From BMS3Bbin07 sp036244995 (lineage in GTDB: Bacteria; Nitrospirota; Thermodesulfovibrionia; Thermodesulfovibrionales; JdFR-85), in contig BTTF01000021.1 of the NCBI GenBank assembly GCA_036244995.1, positions 1 to 27,326 of the forward strand: 27,326 nucleotides of DNA, given 5' to 3'. Below, piece after piece: positions 15,348 through 23,619 of this stretch. The notes under the pieces were generated by a model. It was not told where the DNA came from. It saw only the letters and a list, made by a program, of their open reading frames with translations, and searched no databases. The position numbers were made by a program, and so were the translations under genes. Numbering within the stretch: the first letter of the stretch is position 1; the number at the start of each line of letters is the position of its first letter.

Positions 15348-16475
15348 TTAACGAAAAAGAGATAAAAGAGGAACTCAGCACCGTGAGGAATAAGATCGAA
15401 GATCTACGAGGGTATCTTTGATGTAGATTCACTGAAAAAAGAGCTTGAAAAGATAAATAATGACCTGAGCAGAGAGGACGTCTGGTCAGACCCGCGTAAG
15501 CTTAAATCCCTGCAAAAGAAAAAAGCAGTAATCGAAGACCTCGTTCTACCTTTTTTAAACGCAACCGGGAGACTTGACTACCTCTACGAGTCCGCCGACA
15601 TACTTCTTGAAGATGAGGGAGAGTTGTTTTTAGAGGAATTTCTTGGAGAACTTAACAGACTCAAAAAGGAGTTAGAGGTACTGGAGTTGAAACACCTCCT
15701 GTCAGGGGAGCTGGACCGAAGCAATGCCATACTCGAGATACACCCGGGAGCAGGTGGTACAGAGAGCCAGGACTGGGCTCAGATGCTTATGAGGATGTAT
15801 CTGAGATGGGCTGAAAAGAAGGGGTTTAAGGCAGAGATTGTCGACCTCCTGCAGGGTGATGAGGCCGGTATAAAGAGTGCTACCATCACTATTTCAGGAC
15901 GTTATGCGTATGGTTATCTCAGGGCGGAGGCCGGGATCCACAGACTCGTAAGGATATCTCCTTTTGATGCAAACAGAAGGAGACATACATCCTTTGTTGC
16001 CGTCATGGTCTATCCCGAGGTTGAGGATGATATAGAAATAGAGGTAAGGGACGAAGACCTGAGGATAGACACGTTCAGGGCATCTGGTGCCGGGGGGCAG
16101 CACGTAAACAAGGTCTCCTCGGCAGTCAGGATTACCCATAACCCCACAGGTATTGTAGTCGGTTGTCAGAGCGACAGGTCTCAATACAAGAATAAGGCTA
16201 CTGCCATGAAGATACTTAAGGCAAGGCTTTATGACCTGAGGCTCAGGGAGCAGGAGAAGAAGATGGAGGGCATCATAGGCAACAAGAAAGATATTGCCTG
16301 GGGTAATCAGATAAGGTCATGTGTGCTGCATCCTTACAGGCTTATGAAGGATCACAGGACGGGGTTGGAGGAGGGAAACGTAGATGCTGTACTTGATGGT
16401 GAGATTGATGCTTTTATACAGGCCTATCTGAAGATGAAAGCAAAGAAATCCGTTTGTAGTGCACAGACAGGCTAA
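15344..16475 (+). CDS. prfB: Peptide chain release factor 2, expressed by +1 programmed frameshift
   Basis: Recognises UGA/UAA stop codons. Frame 0 runs from ATG 15344 (after AAGGAGGAG) for 25 codons to a TGA at 15419-15421; a +1 shift at CTT-TGA continues from GAT 15420 to 16475, giving 376 residues. The codon-recognition tripeptide SPF is in VRISPFDANRRRHTS, and the peptidyl-hydrolysis GGQ is at residues 250-252 (SGAGGQHVNKVSSAV), the same positions as in E. coli. An ATG at 15624 opens a shorter frame, but it would miss the N-terminal domain and is not the real start. The first codon overlaps the lnt stop. Confidence 0.96.
15404..15422 (+). promoter_or_regulatory. prfB programmed +1 frameshift site
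   Basis: The sequence reads CGA GGG TAT CTT TGA T. CTT-TGA is the classic slip site, with the TGA at codon 26 as in E. coli. GAGGG upstream acts as the internal Shine-Dalgarno that pushes the ribosome forward. Low RF2 slows termination at TGA and raises frameshifting, giving autoregulation (established for prfB). Confidence 0.93.
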
Positions 16476-16591
16476 AGCATGTAATGGATTATCGGGTATT
16501 GTGAATTACCGGCCTTCAGGGTGTGTGTTTTAAAGGCAAAAGAGATGGTTCCGGTGTTTCTCTATTACTACTTAAAGACTTAAGTGTTTTT

Positions 16592-16609
16592 TAGTAGTAG
16601 TTGTAGTAG
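16592..16609 (+). promoter_or_regulatory. DnaA-trio-like TAG array
   Basis: TAG TAG TAG TTG TAG TAG in register, five bases before a DnaA-box-like 9-mer (TGTTGATAA at 16614-16622, the reverse complement of TTATCAACA). A matching CTATTACTACTT lies upstream at 16562-16573, so trios appear on both strands. Such trinucleotide arrays bind DnaA on single-stranded DNA during origin opening. Confidence 0.5.
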
Positions 16610-16810
16610 GTGGTGTTGATAAGTTGAAATGGACGAATTTCTTATTAAAATCCGTCTGTTAATACGTTGGTAAAGGTATTTATTAAGTTATCTGTTTTTC
16701 TACTGTTTTAACAATCGGCGGTATACGGGAAAAATTCAACAGTATACCAACGGATTTATAGCATGGTTTTCTTGCTTTGAACTAACAGATGATTTATAAT
16801 GTTGGTGCAG

Positions 16811-16841
16811 TTATTAACATTTGTTGATAGATTGTGAATAA
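16811..16841. promoter_or_regulatory. DnaA box cluster next to dnaA
   Basis: TTATTAACA at 16811-16819 (one mismatch), TGTTGATAG at 16822-16830 (reverse complement CTATCAACA, two mismatches) and TGTGAATAA at 16833-16841 (reverse complement TTATTCACA, matching the TTATNCACA consensus). The spacing is two bases in each case. They could serve both origin function and dnaA autoregulation. Confidence 0.6.
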
Positions 16842-16865
16842 AGCATAAAATATCAAGGGGATTTC

Positions 16866-18197
16866 ATGGAAACAGCAGCAACATGGGATAAATGTCTCAA
16901 GGCTATTGAAGGGAAGGTAGGTGGCAGCGTATTTGAACTCTGGTTTAAGCCGATTAAACTGAAACAGATAAAGGACGATTACGTTGTGGTGGAGATCCCC
17001 AACAGGTTTTACAAGGAGTGGATAGAGGAGAATTATTCAGAGATAATTCAGAATGCCTTCAGGGAGCAGACGGGACAGGAACTCTCTGTAAAGTACAAGA
17101 TAGCGGAAAAGCAGGACAAGGAGGTTAAAAAGTTCGACGCCCGGATAGACAGCCGGCGCCGGGCACTCAGGAACAAGGGGGTATTTCTTAATCCCAAATA
17201 CACGTTTGAAGAGTTTATCGCAGGGCCGAGTAATCAGTTTGCCCATGCTGCGGCCATGAAGGTTACGGAAGCCCCCGGAAGGGCATATAATCCGCTCTTC
17301 ATATACGGGGGAGTCGGTCTTGGAAAGACCCACCTCATCAATGCCATTGGTAACAGGGTTATAGACAGTATGCCGAATTTCCGTGTATTATATGTACCTT
17401 CCGAGCAATTTACCAATGAGGTGGTGGCTGCTATCAGGCATGACAAGATGGGGGAGTTGAAGGACAAGTACAGGAATGTTGATCTCCTGCTCCTTGATGA
17501 CGTCCAGTTCATAGCGAACAAGACACAGACGCAGGAAGAGTTCTTTCACACCTTCAATGCACTGTACGAACAGCAGAAACAGATAGTTATATCCAGCGAC
17601 AGGTCTCCCAGGGATATATCGGATATAACGGACAGGTTAAAATCGAGATTTACCATGGGCCTTATTGCAGATATTCAACTGCCGTCGGTAGAGACCAAGA
17701 TGGCTATACTCTTTAAAAAAGCGGAATATCAGAGAATAAGGATTCCGCAGGACGTTGCTTACTGGCTTGCCATGAAGATTAAATCCAATATAAGGGAACT
17801 GGAAGGTTGCCTTATAAAGCTGGCGGCCCATTCAACCTTGACGGGTGTTCCAATAACCCTTGACATGGCAAAAAATGTCCTTAAGGATTTCCTTCATGAT
17901 GATGACAGACCTCTGACGGTTGAGATTATACAGAAGGCAGTGGCTGATTTCTATGGTATAAGGTTTCAGGAGCTGAAGACCAAAAAAAGGACGAAAGAGA
18001 TTGCCCTGCCGAGACAGATTGCCATGTATATAAGCAGGGAGCACACAGACCTTTCCCTTAATGATATCGGAAAGAACTTCGGCGGTAAGGATCATTCCAC
18101 CGTCATATATGCATGCAGACAGATAGACAAAAGGAAAAACGCAGATGAATCCTTTAATCGTATAATAGAGAGCCTGGTAAACAAAATAAAAGGTTAA
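16866..18197 (+). CDS. dnaA: Chromosomal replication initiator DnaA
   Basis: A 443-residue AAA+ initiator. Domain I is at about residues 1-75 (WFKPIKLKQIKDDYVVVEIP) and a short linker runs to ~105. The AAA+ domain has Walker A GGVGLGKTHL with Lys154 and Walker B LLLLDDVQF with Asp211-Asp212, then a sensor segment (VISSDRSPRDISDITDRLKS). Domain IV carries the DnaA signature GGKDHSTVIYACRQI, which binds DnaA boxes. Length is typical. Start: AAGGGG about six bases before ATG 16866. The boxes immediately upstream suggest autoregulation. It is followed by dnaN after 61 bases. Confidence 0.98.
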   Translation: METAATWDKCLKAIEGKVGGSVFELWFKPIKLKQIKDDYVVVEIPNRFYKEWIEENYSEIIQNAFREQTGQELSVKYKIAEKQDKEVKKFDARIDSRRRALRNKGVFLNPKYTFEEFIAGPSNQFAHAAAMKVTEAPGRAYNPLFIYGGVGLGKTHLINAIGNRVIDSMPNFRVLYVPSEQFTNEVVAAIRHDKMGELKDKYRNVDLLLLDDVQFIANKTQTQEEFFHTFNALYEQQKQIVISSDRSPRDISDITDRLKSRFTMGLIADIQLPSVETKMAILFKKAEYQRIRIPQDVAYWLAMKIKSNIRELEGCLIKLAAHSTLTGVPITLDMAKNVLKDFLHDDDRPLTVEIIQKAVADFYGIRFQELKTKKRTKEIALPRQIAMYISREHTDLSLNDIGKNFGGKDHSTVIYACRQIDKRKNADESFNRIIESLVNKIKG

Positions 18198-18258
18198 ATA
18201 ATCAATTAGTGCCCGATTAAATACAGAAATGACCAATGACTGAAAAGGAGGCTGTTTT

Positions 18259-19362
18259 ATGAATGTTATTATCTCAAGGGATGAGCTTCAGAAAAGACTT
18301 GCGGACATTCAGAGCGTTGTTGATAAAAAGACAACCATGCCGATTCTTGGGCATTTTTTGTTAAGTGCCGGTGAAAAACCATTCGTGTCGGCTACGGACC
18401 TTGAGACAGCTATAAAGGAGCCTGTAATACTGCAGGAGGTTAAAGAGGGAGGGGAGCTCTGTATCCCTGCGAGGAAGCTCTATGAGATAGTGAGAGAAGT
18501 TGAAGGTGACATAAAGATAGAGAGCGAAGGGGTTGAGTGGGTGAAACTAAGGGCCGGCAAGAGTAATTTCAGGCTTGCCTGTATGAACCCGGAGGATTTT
18601 CCGAAATGGCCGGGACTTTCCGACAAGGTTGATGTGGAGATAGAGGCCGGAAGGCTCCTGGATATGATAGAAAAGACCCTCTATTCCGCCGGTGAGAGTG
18701 ATTCGAGATATACCCTCAACAGCCTGCTGTTTCATATCAAGCCCCTGGAAAAGACCTTTACGGTTATCGGCACGGACGGACACAGGCTTTCAGCCATAAA
18801 CGATACCATAGAGGTAGAGACGGAACAGGAGATAAAAGTGATCGTACCGAGGAAGTCAGCCTCGGAGCTGAGAAAGTTCCTTCCATCACAGGAGGGCAGA
18901 ATCCGGATGGAGATAGCCACAAACCATGTGGCCTTTAATATCGGGGAGATACAGTTTCTCGTAAGGTTGATCGAGGGTACTTATCCGAATTATGAACAGG
19001 TAATCCCTGTCGGCAACGAAAAGATACTCGGGATAGCGAGAGAGGAGTTTATCAAATCCCTGAGAAGGGTTTCAGTAATAAGCAGGGATCACAGTAATGC
19101 GGTGAAGGTAGATGTTTCTCCCGGTACGCTTACCATTACCGCTTCAAACCCCGACATTGGCGAGGCGAAGGATGAGGTCCGGATTGATTATGAGGGCGAG
19201 GGTGTATCCCTCGGGTTTAATGCACGGTACCTCCTTGATGCACTGAATGCATTGACTGCAGAGAAGGTCATTTTTGAGGTGCAGGAAGCGCTCAGCACGA
19301 CACTTCTCAGGGAAGAAGGCAACGAGAATTACAAGTGTGTGATCATGCCCATGAGGATATGA
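18259..19362 (+). CDS. dnaN: DNA polymerase III sliding clamp, beta subunit
   Basis: A 367-residue clamp, the usual family length, with three similar domains (about 1-120, 128-245, 246-367). Family features include the N-terminal segment KKTTMPILGHFLLSA, the second-domain block YTLNSLLFHI and FTVIGTDGHRLSAI, and the C-terminal VIMPMRI, which closes the protein-binding pocket. AAGGAGG eight bases before ATG 18259 gives a firm start. It encircles DNA and tethers polymerase III and other enzymes. It sits between dnaA and gyrB, the common origin-side order. Confidence 0.98.
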   Translation: MNVIISRDELQKRLADIQSVVDKKTTMPILGHFLLSAGEKPFVSATDLETAIKEPVILQEVKEGGELCIPARKLYEIVREVEGDIKIESEGVEWVKLRAGKSNFRLACMNPEDFPKWPGLSDKVDVEIEAGRLLDMIEKTLYSAGESDSRYTLNSLLFHIKPLEKTFTVIGTDGHRLSAINDTIEVETEQEIKVIVPRKSASELRKFLPSQEGRIRMEIATNHVAFNIGEIQFLVRLIEGTYPNYEQVIPVGNEKILGIAREEFIKSLRRVSVISRDHSNAVKVDVSPGTLTITASNPDIGEAKDEVRIDYEGEGVSLGFNARYLLDALNALTAEKVIFEVQEALSTTLLREEGNENYKCVIMPMRI

Positions 19363-19417
19363 TGCCGGTCAGAGAGTAATTGATCCTGAGGGGTAACAAT
19401 ATAATGGCTGGTGACTA

Positions 19418-21823
19418 ATGATGGAGGACGAAAAAGAAATGGAAAAAGATTTAACGGAATATGGAGCTGATACGATAAAGATACTGAAGGGTCTGTCGGC
19501 TGTCAGGAAACGTCCTGCCATGTATGTAGGCTCAACAGGGGCTGAGGGGCTCTATCATCTCGTGTACGAGGTGGTTGACAATAGTGTGGATGAGGCCCTG
19601 GCAGAGTTTTGCAACAATATTGACGTCATCCTTCATTATGACGGCAGTTGTACTGTTATAGACGACGGAAGGGGCATACCCACGGATTCCCACCCCGGAG
19701 ACCCGGAGGGCAGGACAGCGGCAGAGATTGTAATGACGGAGCTTCACGCAGGCGGCAAGTTTGAGGCAAAGGCCTACAAGGTATCAGGAGGTCTGCACGG
19801 TGTCGGCGTGTCGGTGGTAAACGCCCTCTCTGAATGGCTGGAGCTGGAGATCAAGCGGGATGGAAAGGTCTTTCAGCAGAGATATGAGAGGGGGGTTCCT
19901 GTCAAACCCCTTCAGTTAGTGGGGAAGACAAAGAGTACAGGCACCAAGGTTACGTTCAAGCCTGATCCCGAGATATTTGAGACAACGGATTTCAGCTATG
20001 ATGTGCTGAGTCAGAGATTGAGGGAACTTGCCTTTCTTAACCGGGGGCTGATGATAAATATAACGGATGAGCGGAGCGGCAAGAAGCGGGAGTTCCACTA
20101 CGAAGGAGGGATCGTCTCTTTTGTAGAGCACCTGAACAAGAACAAGACAGCGCTTCATCCAAAGCCGATCTACATATTCGGGGAACGTGATGCTATTTCA
20201 GTGGAGATTGCCCTTCAGTACAATGACAGTTATACAGAGATCATCTATACCTTTGCAAACAACATAAACACCCGCGAAGGAGGCACCCATCTGATAGGGT
20301 TCAAGTCTGCCCTTACAAGGACCGCTAACCAGTACGCCCTGTCTTCGGGTATACTGAAGAACGGTAAAGGGACCCTCTCCGGCGATGATATACGCGAGGG
20401 GCTGACTGCTGTAATCAGTGTTAAGCTTCCTGATCCGCAGTTTGAGGGTCAGACAAAGATGAAACTTGGCAATACAGAGGTAAAGGGTATTGTTGAGTCG
20501 ATTGTGAATGAACATCTGGGAAGATTTCTCGAGGAGAATCCCGCCTACGCCAGAAAGATTATCGATAAGGCGCTTCAGGCCGCAAGGGCAAGAGATGCCG
20601 CGCGGAAGGCACGTGAGCTGGCACGGCGTAAGGGGGCCCTGGAGGATTCGGGGTTGCCGGGGAAGCTGGCAGACTGCTCGGAGAAAGACCCTGCAGAGAG
20701 TGAACTCTTTATTGTTGAGGGTGATTCTGCCGGAGGGTCTGCAAAACAGGGCCGTGACAGGAAGTTTCAGGCCATACTGCCGCTTAGGGGCAAGATACTG
20801 AATGTGGAGAAGGCACGCTTTGACAAGATGCTCGCTTCCGAGGAGATAAAGGTACTGATTACCGCCCTGGGCACAAGCATAGGGCCTGAGTTTGATGTTT
20901 CAAGGATTCGTTACCACAGGGTAATACTGATGACGGATGCTGATGTGGACGGCGCTCACATAAGGACACTCCTGCTCACCTTTTTCTTCAGGCAGATGCC
21001 CGAGATTATAGAGAACGGTTACCTCTACATTGCCCAGCCCCCCCTTTACAGGGTAAAGAAGGGCCGTACTGAGAAGTATATCCAGAATGAGACGGAGCTG
21101 CAGGGCATGTTGTTTGAGCTTGCCGCCGAGGAGGTACAGATCAGGGCCGGCGAGCAATGGGTAAAGGGGAAAACCCTGATTCCTTATATGCAGAGGATTT
21201 TAAATTATGTAAAGCTCCTTGACTGGTTTGGCCTCAGGAGGGTGGATACAACGATGCTGGAGTATTTACTGGAGAAGGGGATAGGTACGGAGTGGCTAAA
21301 GGACAGGTCAAGGCTTCAGTCCCTGAGCGATGAGGTTATGGAGAAATTCAATAATGTCAGGATTTCAGAGATGGAGTTTGATGAAGAACACGGCAGCTAC
21401 AGCCTTGAGATAAGGAGGATGGGAAGAAGGGTCAAGCTGAATATGGATTTTCTTACATCCCCCGACTATAAGGAACTTGAAAACCTTTTCAGTATTGTTC
21501 AGGAATTGAAGCCCATTCCCTTTACTGTATCGACCAGAAGCGGAGAGCAGGAATTTCAGAGTCTCAGGGAGATGCTTGAGTTTATCCTTGAGACAGCAAG
21601 AAAGGGGCTCTACATCCAGAGATATAAAGGTCTTGGCGAGATGAATCCGCAGCAGCTCTGGGAGACCACCATGGATATGGAGAAGAGGACCCTTTTACAG
21701 GTAACGGTGGAGGACTCTGTTCAGGCCGACGAGGTCTTTACCATATTAATGGGTGACCAGGTAGAGCCGAGGAAAGAGTTTATTGTTAAACATGCACTTG
21801 AGGCGAGGAATATAGATATTTAA
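19418..21823 (+). CDS. gyrB: DNA gyrase subunit B
   Basis: An 801-residue type II topoisomerase ATPase subunit. GHKL ATPase features: VVDNSVDEALAEFC, VIDDGRGIP and GGLHGVGVSVVNALSEW. TOPRIM features: LFIVEGDSAGGSAKQGRDR and DADVDGAHIRTLLL. The C-terminal end has RYKGLGEMNPQQLWETTMD. The region between TOPRIM and the C-terminal end (about residues 555-700) is expanded, as in gyrases of about 800 residues. The annotated ATG overlaps a four-codon ORF (TAATG); an ATG at 19439 with GGAGG upstream is an alternative start. recF is not found between dnaN and gyrB, and gyrA is not in the window. Confidence 0.97.
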   Translation: MMEDEKEMEKDLTEYGADTIKILKGLSAVRKRPAMYVGSTGAEGLYHLVYEVVDNSVDEALAEFCNNIDVILHYDGSCTVIDDGRGIPTDSHPGDPEGRTAAEIVMTELHAGGKFEAKAYKVSGGLHGVGVSVVNALSEWLELEIKRDGKVFQQRYERGVPVKPLQLVGKTKSTGTKVTFKPDPEIFETTDFSYDVLSQRLRELAFLNRGLMINITDERSGKKREFHYEGGIVSFVEHLNKNKTALHPKPIYIFGERDAISVEIALQYNDSYTEIIYTFANNINTREGGTHLIGFKSALTRTANQYALSSGILKNGKGTLSGDDIREGLTAVISVKLPDPQFEGQTKMKLGNTEVKGIVESIVNEHLGRFLEENPAYARKIIDKALQAARARDAARKARELARRKGALEDSGLPGKLADCSEKDPAESELFIVEGDSAGGSAKQGRDRKFQAILPLRGKILNVEKARFDKMLASEEIKVLITALGTSIGPEFDVSRIRYHRVILMTDADVDGAHIRTLLLTFFFRQMPEIIENGYLYIAQPPLYRVKKGRTEKYIQNETELQGMLFELAAEEVQIRAGEQWVKGKTLIPYMQRILNYVKLLDWFGLRRVDTTMLEYLLEKGIGTEWLKDRSRLQSLSDEVMEKFNNVRISEMEFDEEHGSYSLEIRRMGRRVKLNMDFLTSPDYKELENLFSIVQELKPIPFTVSTRSGEQEFQSLREMLEFILETARKGLYIQRYKGLGEMNPQQLWETTMDMEKRTLLQVTVEDSVQADEVFTILMGDQVEPRKEFIVKHALEARNIDI

Positions 21824-21824
21824 A

Positions 21825-22457
21825 ATGGAAAATGCGATTTTAGAACTTATCCTGCAGGCAGGACTTGTTGTAAAAGGGGTACTTATAATCCTCATTTTCT
21901 TCTCCGTGGTCTCCTGGGCCATAATATTCTACAAGTGGCGGTATTTTTCAAGGGCAAAGAAGGAGACCGAGGCCTTTGTGCGGGCATTCCACAGCGGGAA
22001 GGATTTGAAGTCCCTGCTCCATGCAAGCCGGCCGTTGATGATAAGTCCACTGGCAAGGATTTTTACGGCCGTCTACTCGGAGGGCAAGGTGGGGAGGGAT
22101 GAGGTAAAAAGGGCGCTGCGCCGGTACGAGGCACTTGAGGTTGCCAGGCTTGAGCGCTACCTGAATTTTCTGGCCACCACTGGTTCCACCACACCCTTTA
22201 TCGGACTCTTCGGTACGGTCTGGGGAATAATGAGTGCCTTTAAAGGTATCGGCGCTGCCGGTTCCGCCTCCCTGGCAGTAGTGGCCCCGGGTATTGCAGA
22301 GGCACTTATAGCCACGGCAATGGGCTTAGCTGCAGCCATCCCCGCTGTTATCGGATACAATTACTTCCTGAGTATGGCAGGGAGGATAATTGTAGAGATG
22401 GAGGACTTTTCCGAGGAACTCCTTGACGCTTTTGTTAAGTCCCGGGGGGATGCTTAA
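21825..22457 (+). CDS. TolQ/ExbB-family proton channel protein
   Basis: A 210-residue inner-membrane protein with three membrane segments (about 13-35, 103-128, 145-172). The family signature GSTTPFIGLFGTVWGIMSAF is at about residues 113-132. TolQ/ExbB proteins form a pentameric proton channel with TolR/ExbD to energise the outer membrane. It begins one base after the gyrB stop, so it is probably translated from the gyrB message without its own strong ribosome site. Normally tolR/exbD follows; here there is only a short remnant-like ORF and then a gene on the opposite strand. The sequence alone does not decide between TolQ and ExbB. Confidence 0.88.
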   Translation: MENAILELILQAGLVVKGVLIILIFFSVVSWAIIFYKWRYFSRAKKETEAFVRAFHSGKDLKSLLHASRPLMISPLARIFTAVYSEGKVGRDEVKRALRRYEALEVARLERYLNFLATTGSTTPFIGLFGTVWGIMSAFKGIGAAGSASLAVVAPGIAEALIATAMGLAAAIPAVIGYNYFLSMAGRIIVEMEDFSEELLDAFVKSRGDA

Positions 22458-22494
22458 AATCCGTAAGTCAGGGCAGACCGATGCCCGGCGCTGA
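22450..22494 (+). pseudogene. Possible remnant of a tolR/exbD start
   Basis: An ATG overlapping the TolQ-like stop opens 14 codons (MLKIRKSGQTDARR) and ends in the terminator stem. The Arg/Lys-rich cytoplasmic start resembles the beginning of TolR/ExbD proteins, which normally overlap tolQ exactly here. The membrane segment and domain are missing. It may equally be chance sequence. Confidence 0.25.
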
Positions 22495-22507
22495 GCGCCC
22501 TCTTTAA
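22486..22507 (+). terminator. Probable terminator after gyrB-tolQ-like operon
   Basis: A GGCGC-TGA-GCGCC hairpin (22487-22499) followed by CTCTTT. The stem is short (five pairs), so strength is uncertain. It overlaps the stop codon of the convergent gene. Confidence 0.4.
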
Positions 22508-23340
22508 AGTGTCTTTTCAAAGGCCGAGGAGATGTGATCAATGTTTCTCCCCTCTTCTTCGGCGAGAAGATTAAAGATTCTTCCGGCCTCCTCTGACTTT
22601 ACTGTCCGGCCGAGCTTCAGGTAAAGGTCGTAGGAATTTGCACCCAGGGTTATCAGTAACTCCAGCACGTCTGTAAGGGTCTTGTCCCTGCTCCACTGCA
22701 TGGCCTCTGAGACCTTGATGCAGCCGACCATGACTTCCTCAGCCGGTACGTCGAGTACGTCCCCGGGGAAATCTGCTGAAGGAGACTCCCTGGTCAGCCC
22801 GGTATAGAGTTTTTCAAGTGTTACCTTGTGGGCGTTTTTTGCCTCCAGTAGTTCCCTGATTATGGCAGGGCTCTCGTCTGAATGTATATTTTCCTGGATG
22901 TGTTCAAGGAACCGGATCGTTCCATCCTCAAGAAACCAGGCTACTGCTGTGAGTTGTCCCGGTGTCAGTGATTCGGGAAAGCAGAACATGCCTGCCTCGG
23001 GCGGACCGCTTGCAACAATACCGTTGTAGCGAAGGATGCCGCCCTCCATGTTCAGGACGTTTTTAATCCCTGCGCTCATGAGGAGACCTGCGGCAGAGCG
23101 GCTACGGTTGCCGCTGCGGCAGTAGACGATGGTTGTCTTTTCAGTATCCAGCTCCCTGATCCTTGATGGAAGTTCGTGTAAAGGCACAAGCCTTGCACCG
23201 GGCAGATGACCCTGCTCATACTCCACGGGCTGCCGCACATCGAGCAGGCAGAAGTCTCCGGGAAGATTTTTCTTTATATATTCACGCACTTCGTCCGGGG
23301 AGATGGATGGTACAGGCTTGAAGAAATCAAATAAGCTCAT
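22504..23340 (-). CDS. Rhodanese domain fused to ferritin-like (rubrerythrin-type) domain
   Basis: From ATG 23340 (AGAGGT about seven bases upstream) the protein has 278 residues. Residues about 12-110 are a rhodanese domain: LLDVRQPVEYEQGHLPGA and active-site loop IVYCRSGNRSRSA with Cys74, which would carry persulfide sulfur. Residues about 125-278 are helical with ferritin-like iron-ligand patterns (ELLEAKNAHK near 164-172; NLLAEEEGRNIDHISSA near 257-273). Such fusions suggest sulfur transfer linked to a di-iron or redox centre; the substrate is unknown. The frame is open to 23406, but that start has no ribosome site and lies beyond a good promoter-leader arrangement. It is divergent from the arsR operon. 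Confidence 0.88.
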   Translation of the reverse strand: MSLFDFFKPVPSISPDEVREYIKKNLPGDFCLLDVRQPVEYEQGHLPGARLVPLHELPSRIRELDTEKTTIVYCRSGNRSRSAAGLLMSAGIKNVLNMEGGILRYNGIVASGPPEAGMFCFPESLTPGQLTAVAWFLEDGTIRFLEHIQENIHSDESPAIIRELLEAKNAHKVTLEKLYTGLTRESPSADFPGDVLDVPAEEVMVGCIKVSEAMQWSRDKTLTDVLELLITLGANSYDLYLKLGRTVKSEEAGRIFNLLAEEEGRNIDHISSAFEKTL

Positions 23341-23411
23341 TGTCGTTACCTCTTTGTATGATATGATGGGGAAACCAACAGTCACTCCCCAGCCATCCTT
23401 AGGCATACAGG

Positions 23412-23441
23412 ATTTTAAGTAATTAAGTTATATATTGTCAA
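23412..23441 (-). promoter_or_regulatory. Sigma70 promoter of the rhodanese/ferritin-like gene
   Basis: On the minus strand TTGACA (23441-23436), an 18-base spacer and TAAAAT (23417-23412), about 70 bases before the start codon. The first eleven bases (CTTGACAATAT) are identical to those of the divergent arsR promoter. Confidence 0.65.
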
Positions 23442-23514
23442 GAAACATGGAATCTATTCATCCCCCCCAAAAAAGTAAAAACAAGAGCAGATTTTTAAGA
23501 AAGAAAAAAACCCC

Positions 23515-23543
23515 TTGACAATATCACTAATCCACAGTATAAT
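23515..23543 (+). promoter_or_regulatory. Consensus sigma70 promoter of the arsR operon
   Basis: TTGACA, exactly 17 bases, then TATAAT: a perfect match to the sigma70 consensus, about 77 bases before the arsR start codon. A promoter this strong implies tight repression, which fits the operator overlapping its -10 box. Confidence 0.85.
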
Positions 23544-23555
23544 GGAATAGTGGAT
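23530..23555. promoter_or_regulatory. Candidate ArsR operator
   Basis: An inverted repeat ATCCAC (23530-23535), 14 bases, GTGGAT (23550-23555), straddling the -10 box. A second pair, GATATT (23561-23566) and AATATC (23574-23579), lies just downstream. Binding at either would block RNA polymerase. Inferred from position and symmetry. Confidence 0.5.
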
Positions 23556-23619
23556 GTTCTGATATTCCTTAACAATATCCCCTGTTTCAGCTGTGGGGAG
23601 TTTTCATTGGAGGAAGCGT

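Larger units (their letters stand above)
16476..16865. other. Probable chromosomal replication origin (oriC)
   Basis: A 390-base AT-rich gap directly upstream of dnaA with no gene. It contains one consensus DnaA box and several near matches (listed separately), a TAG-trinucleotide array and long T- and A-rich stretches suitable for unwinding. Position before dnaA-dnaN-gyrB is the commonest bacterial origin location. The call is by position and motifs; strand-skew analysis was not possible here. Confidence 0.7.

Noticed and set aside
15624..16475. Independent prfB start at ATG 15624
   Set aside because: The upstream frame with a strong ribosome site and a +1 frameshift site restores the full N-terminal domain; starting at 15624 would truncate RF2.
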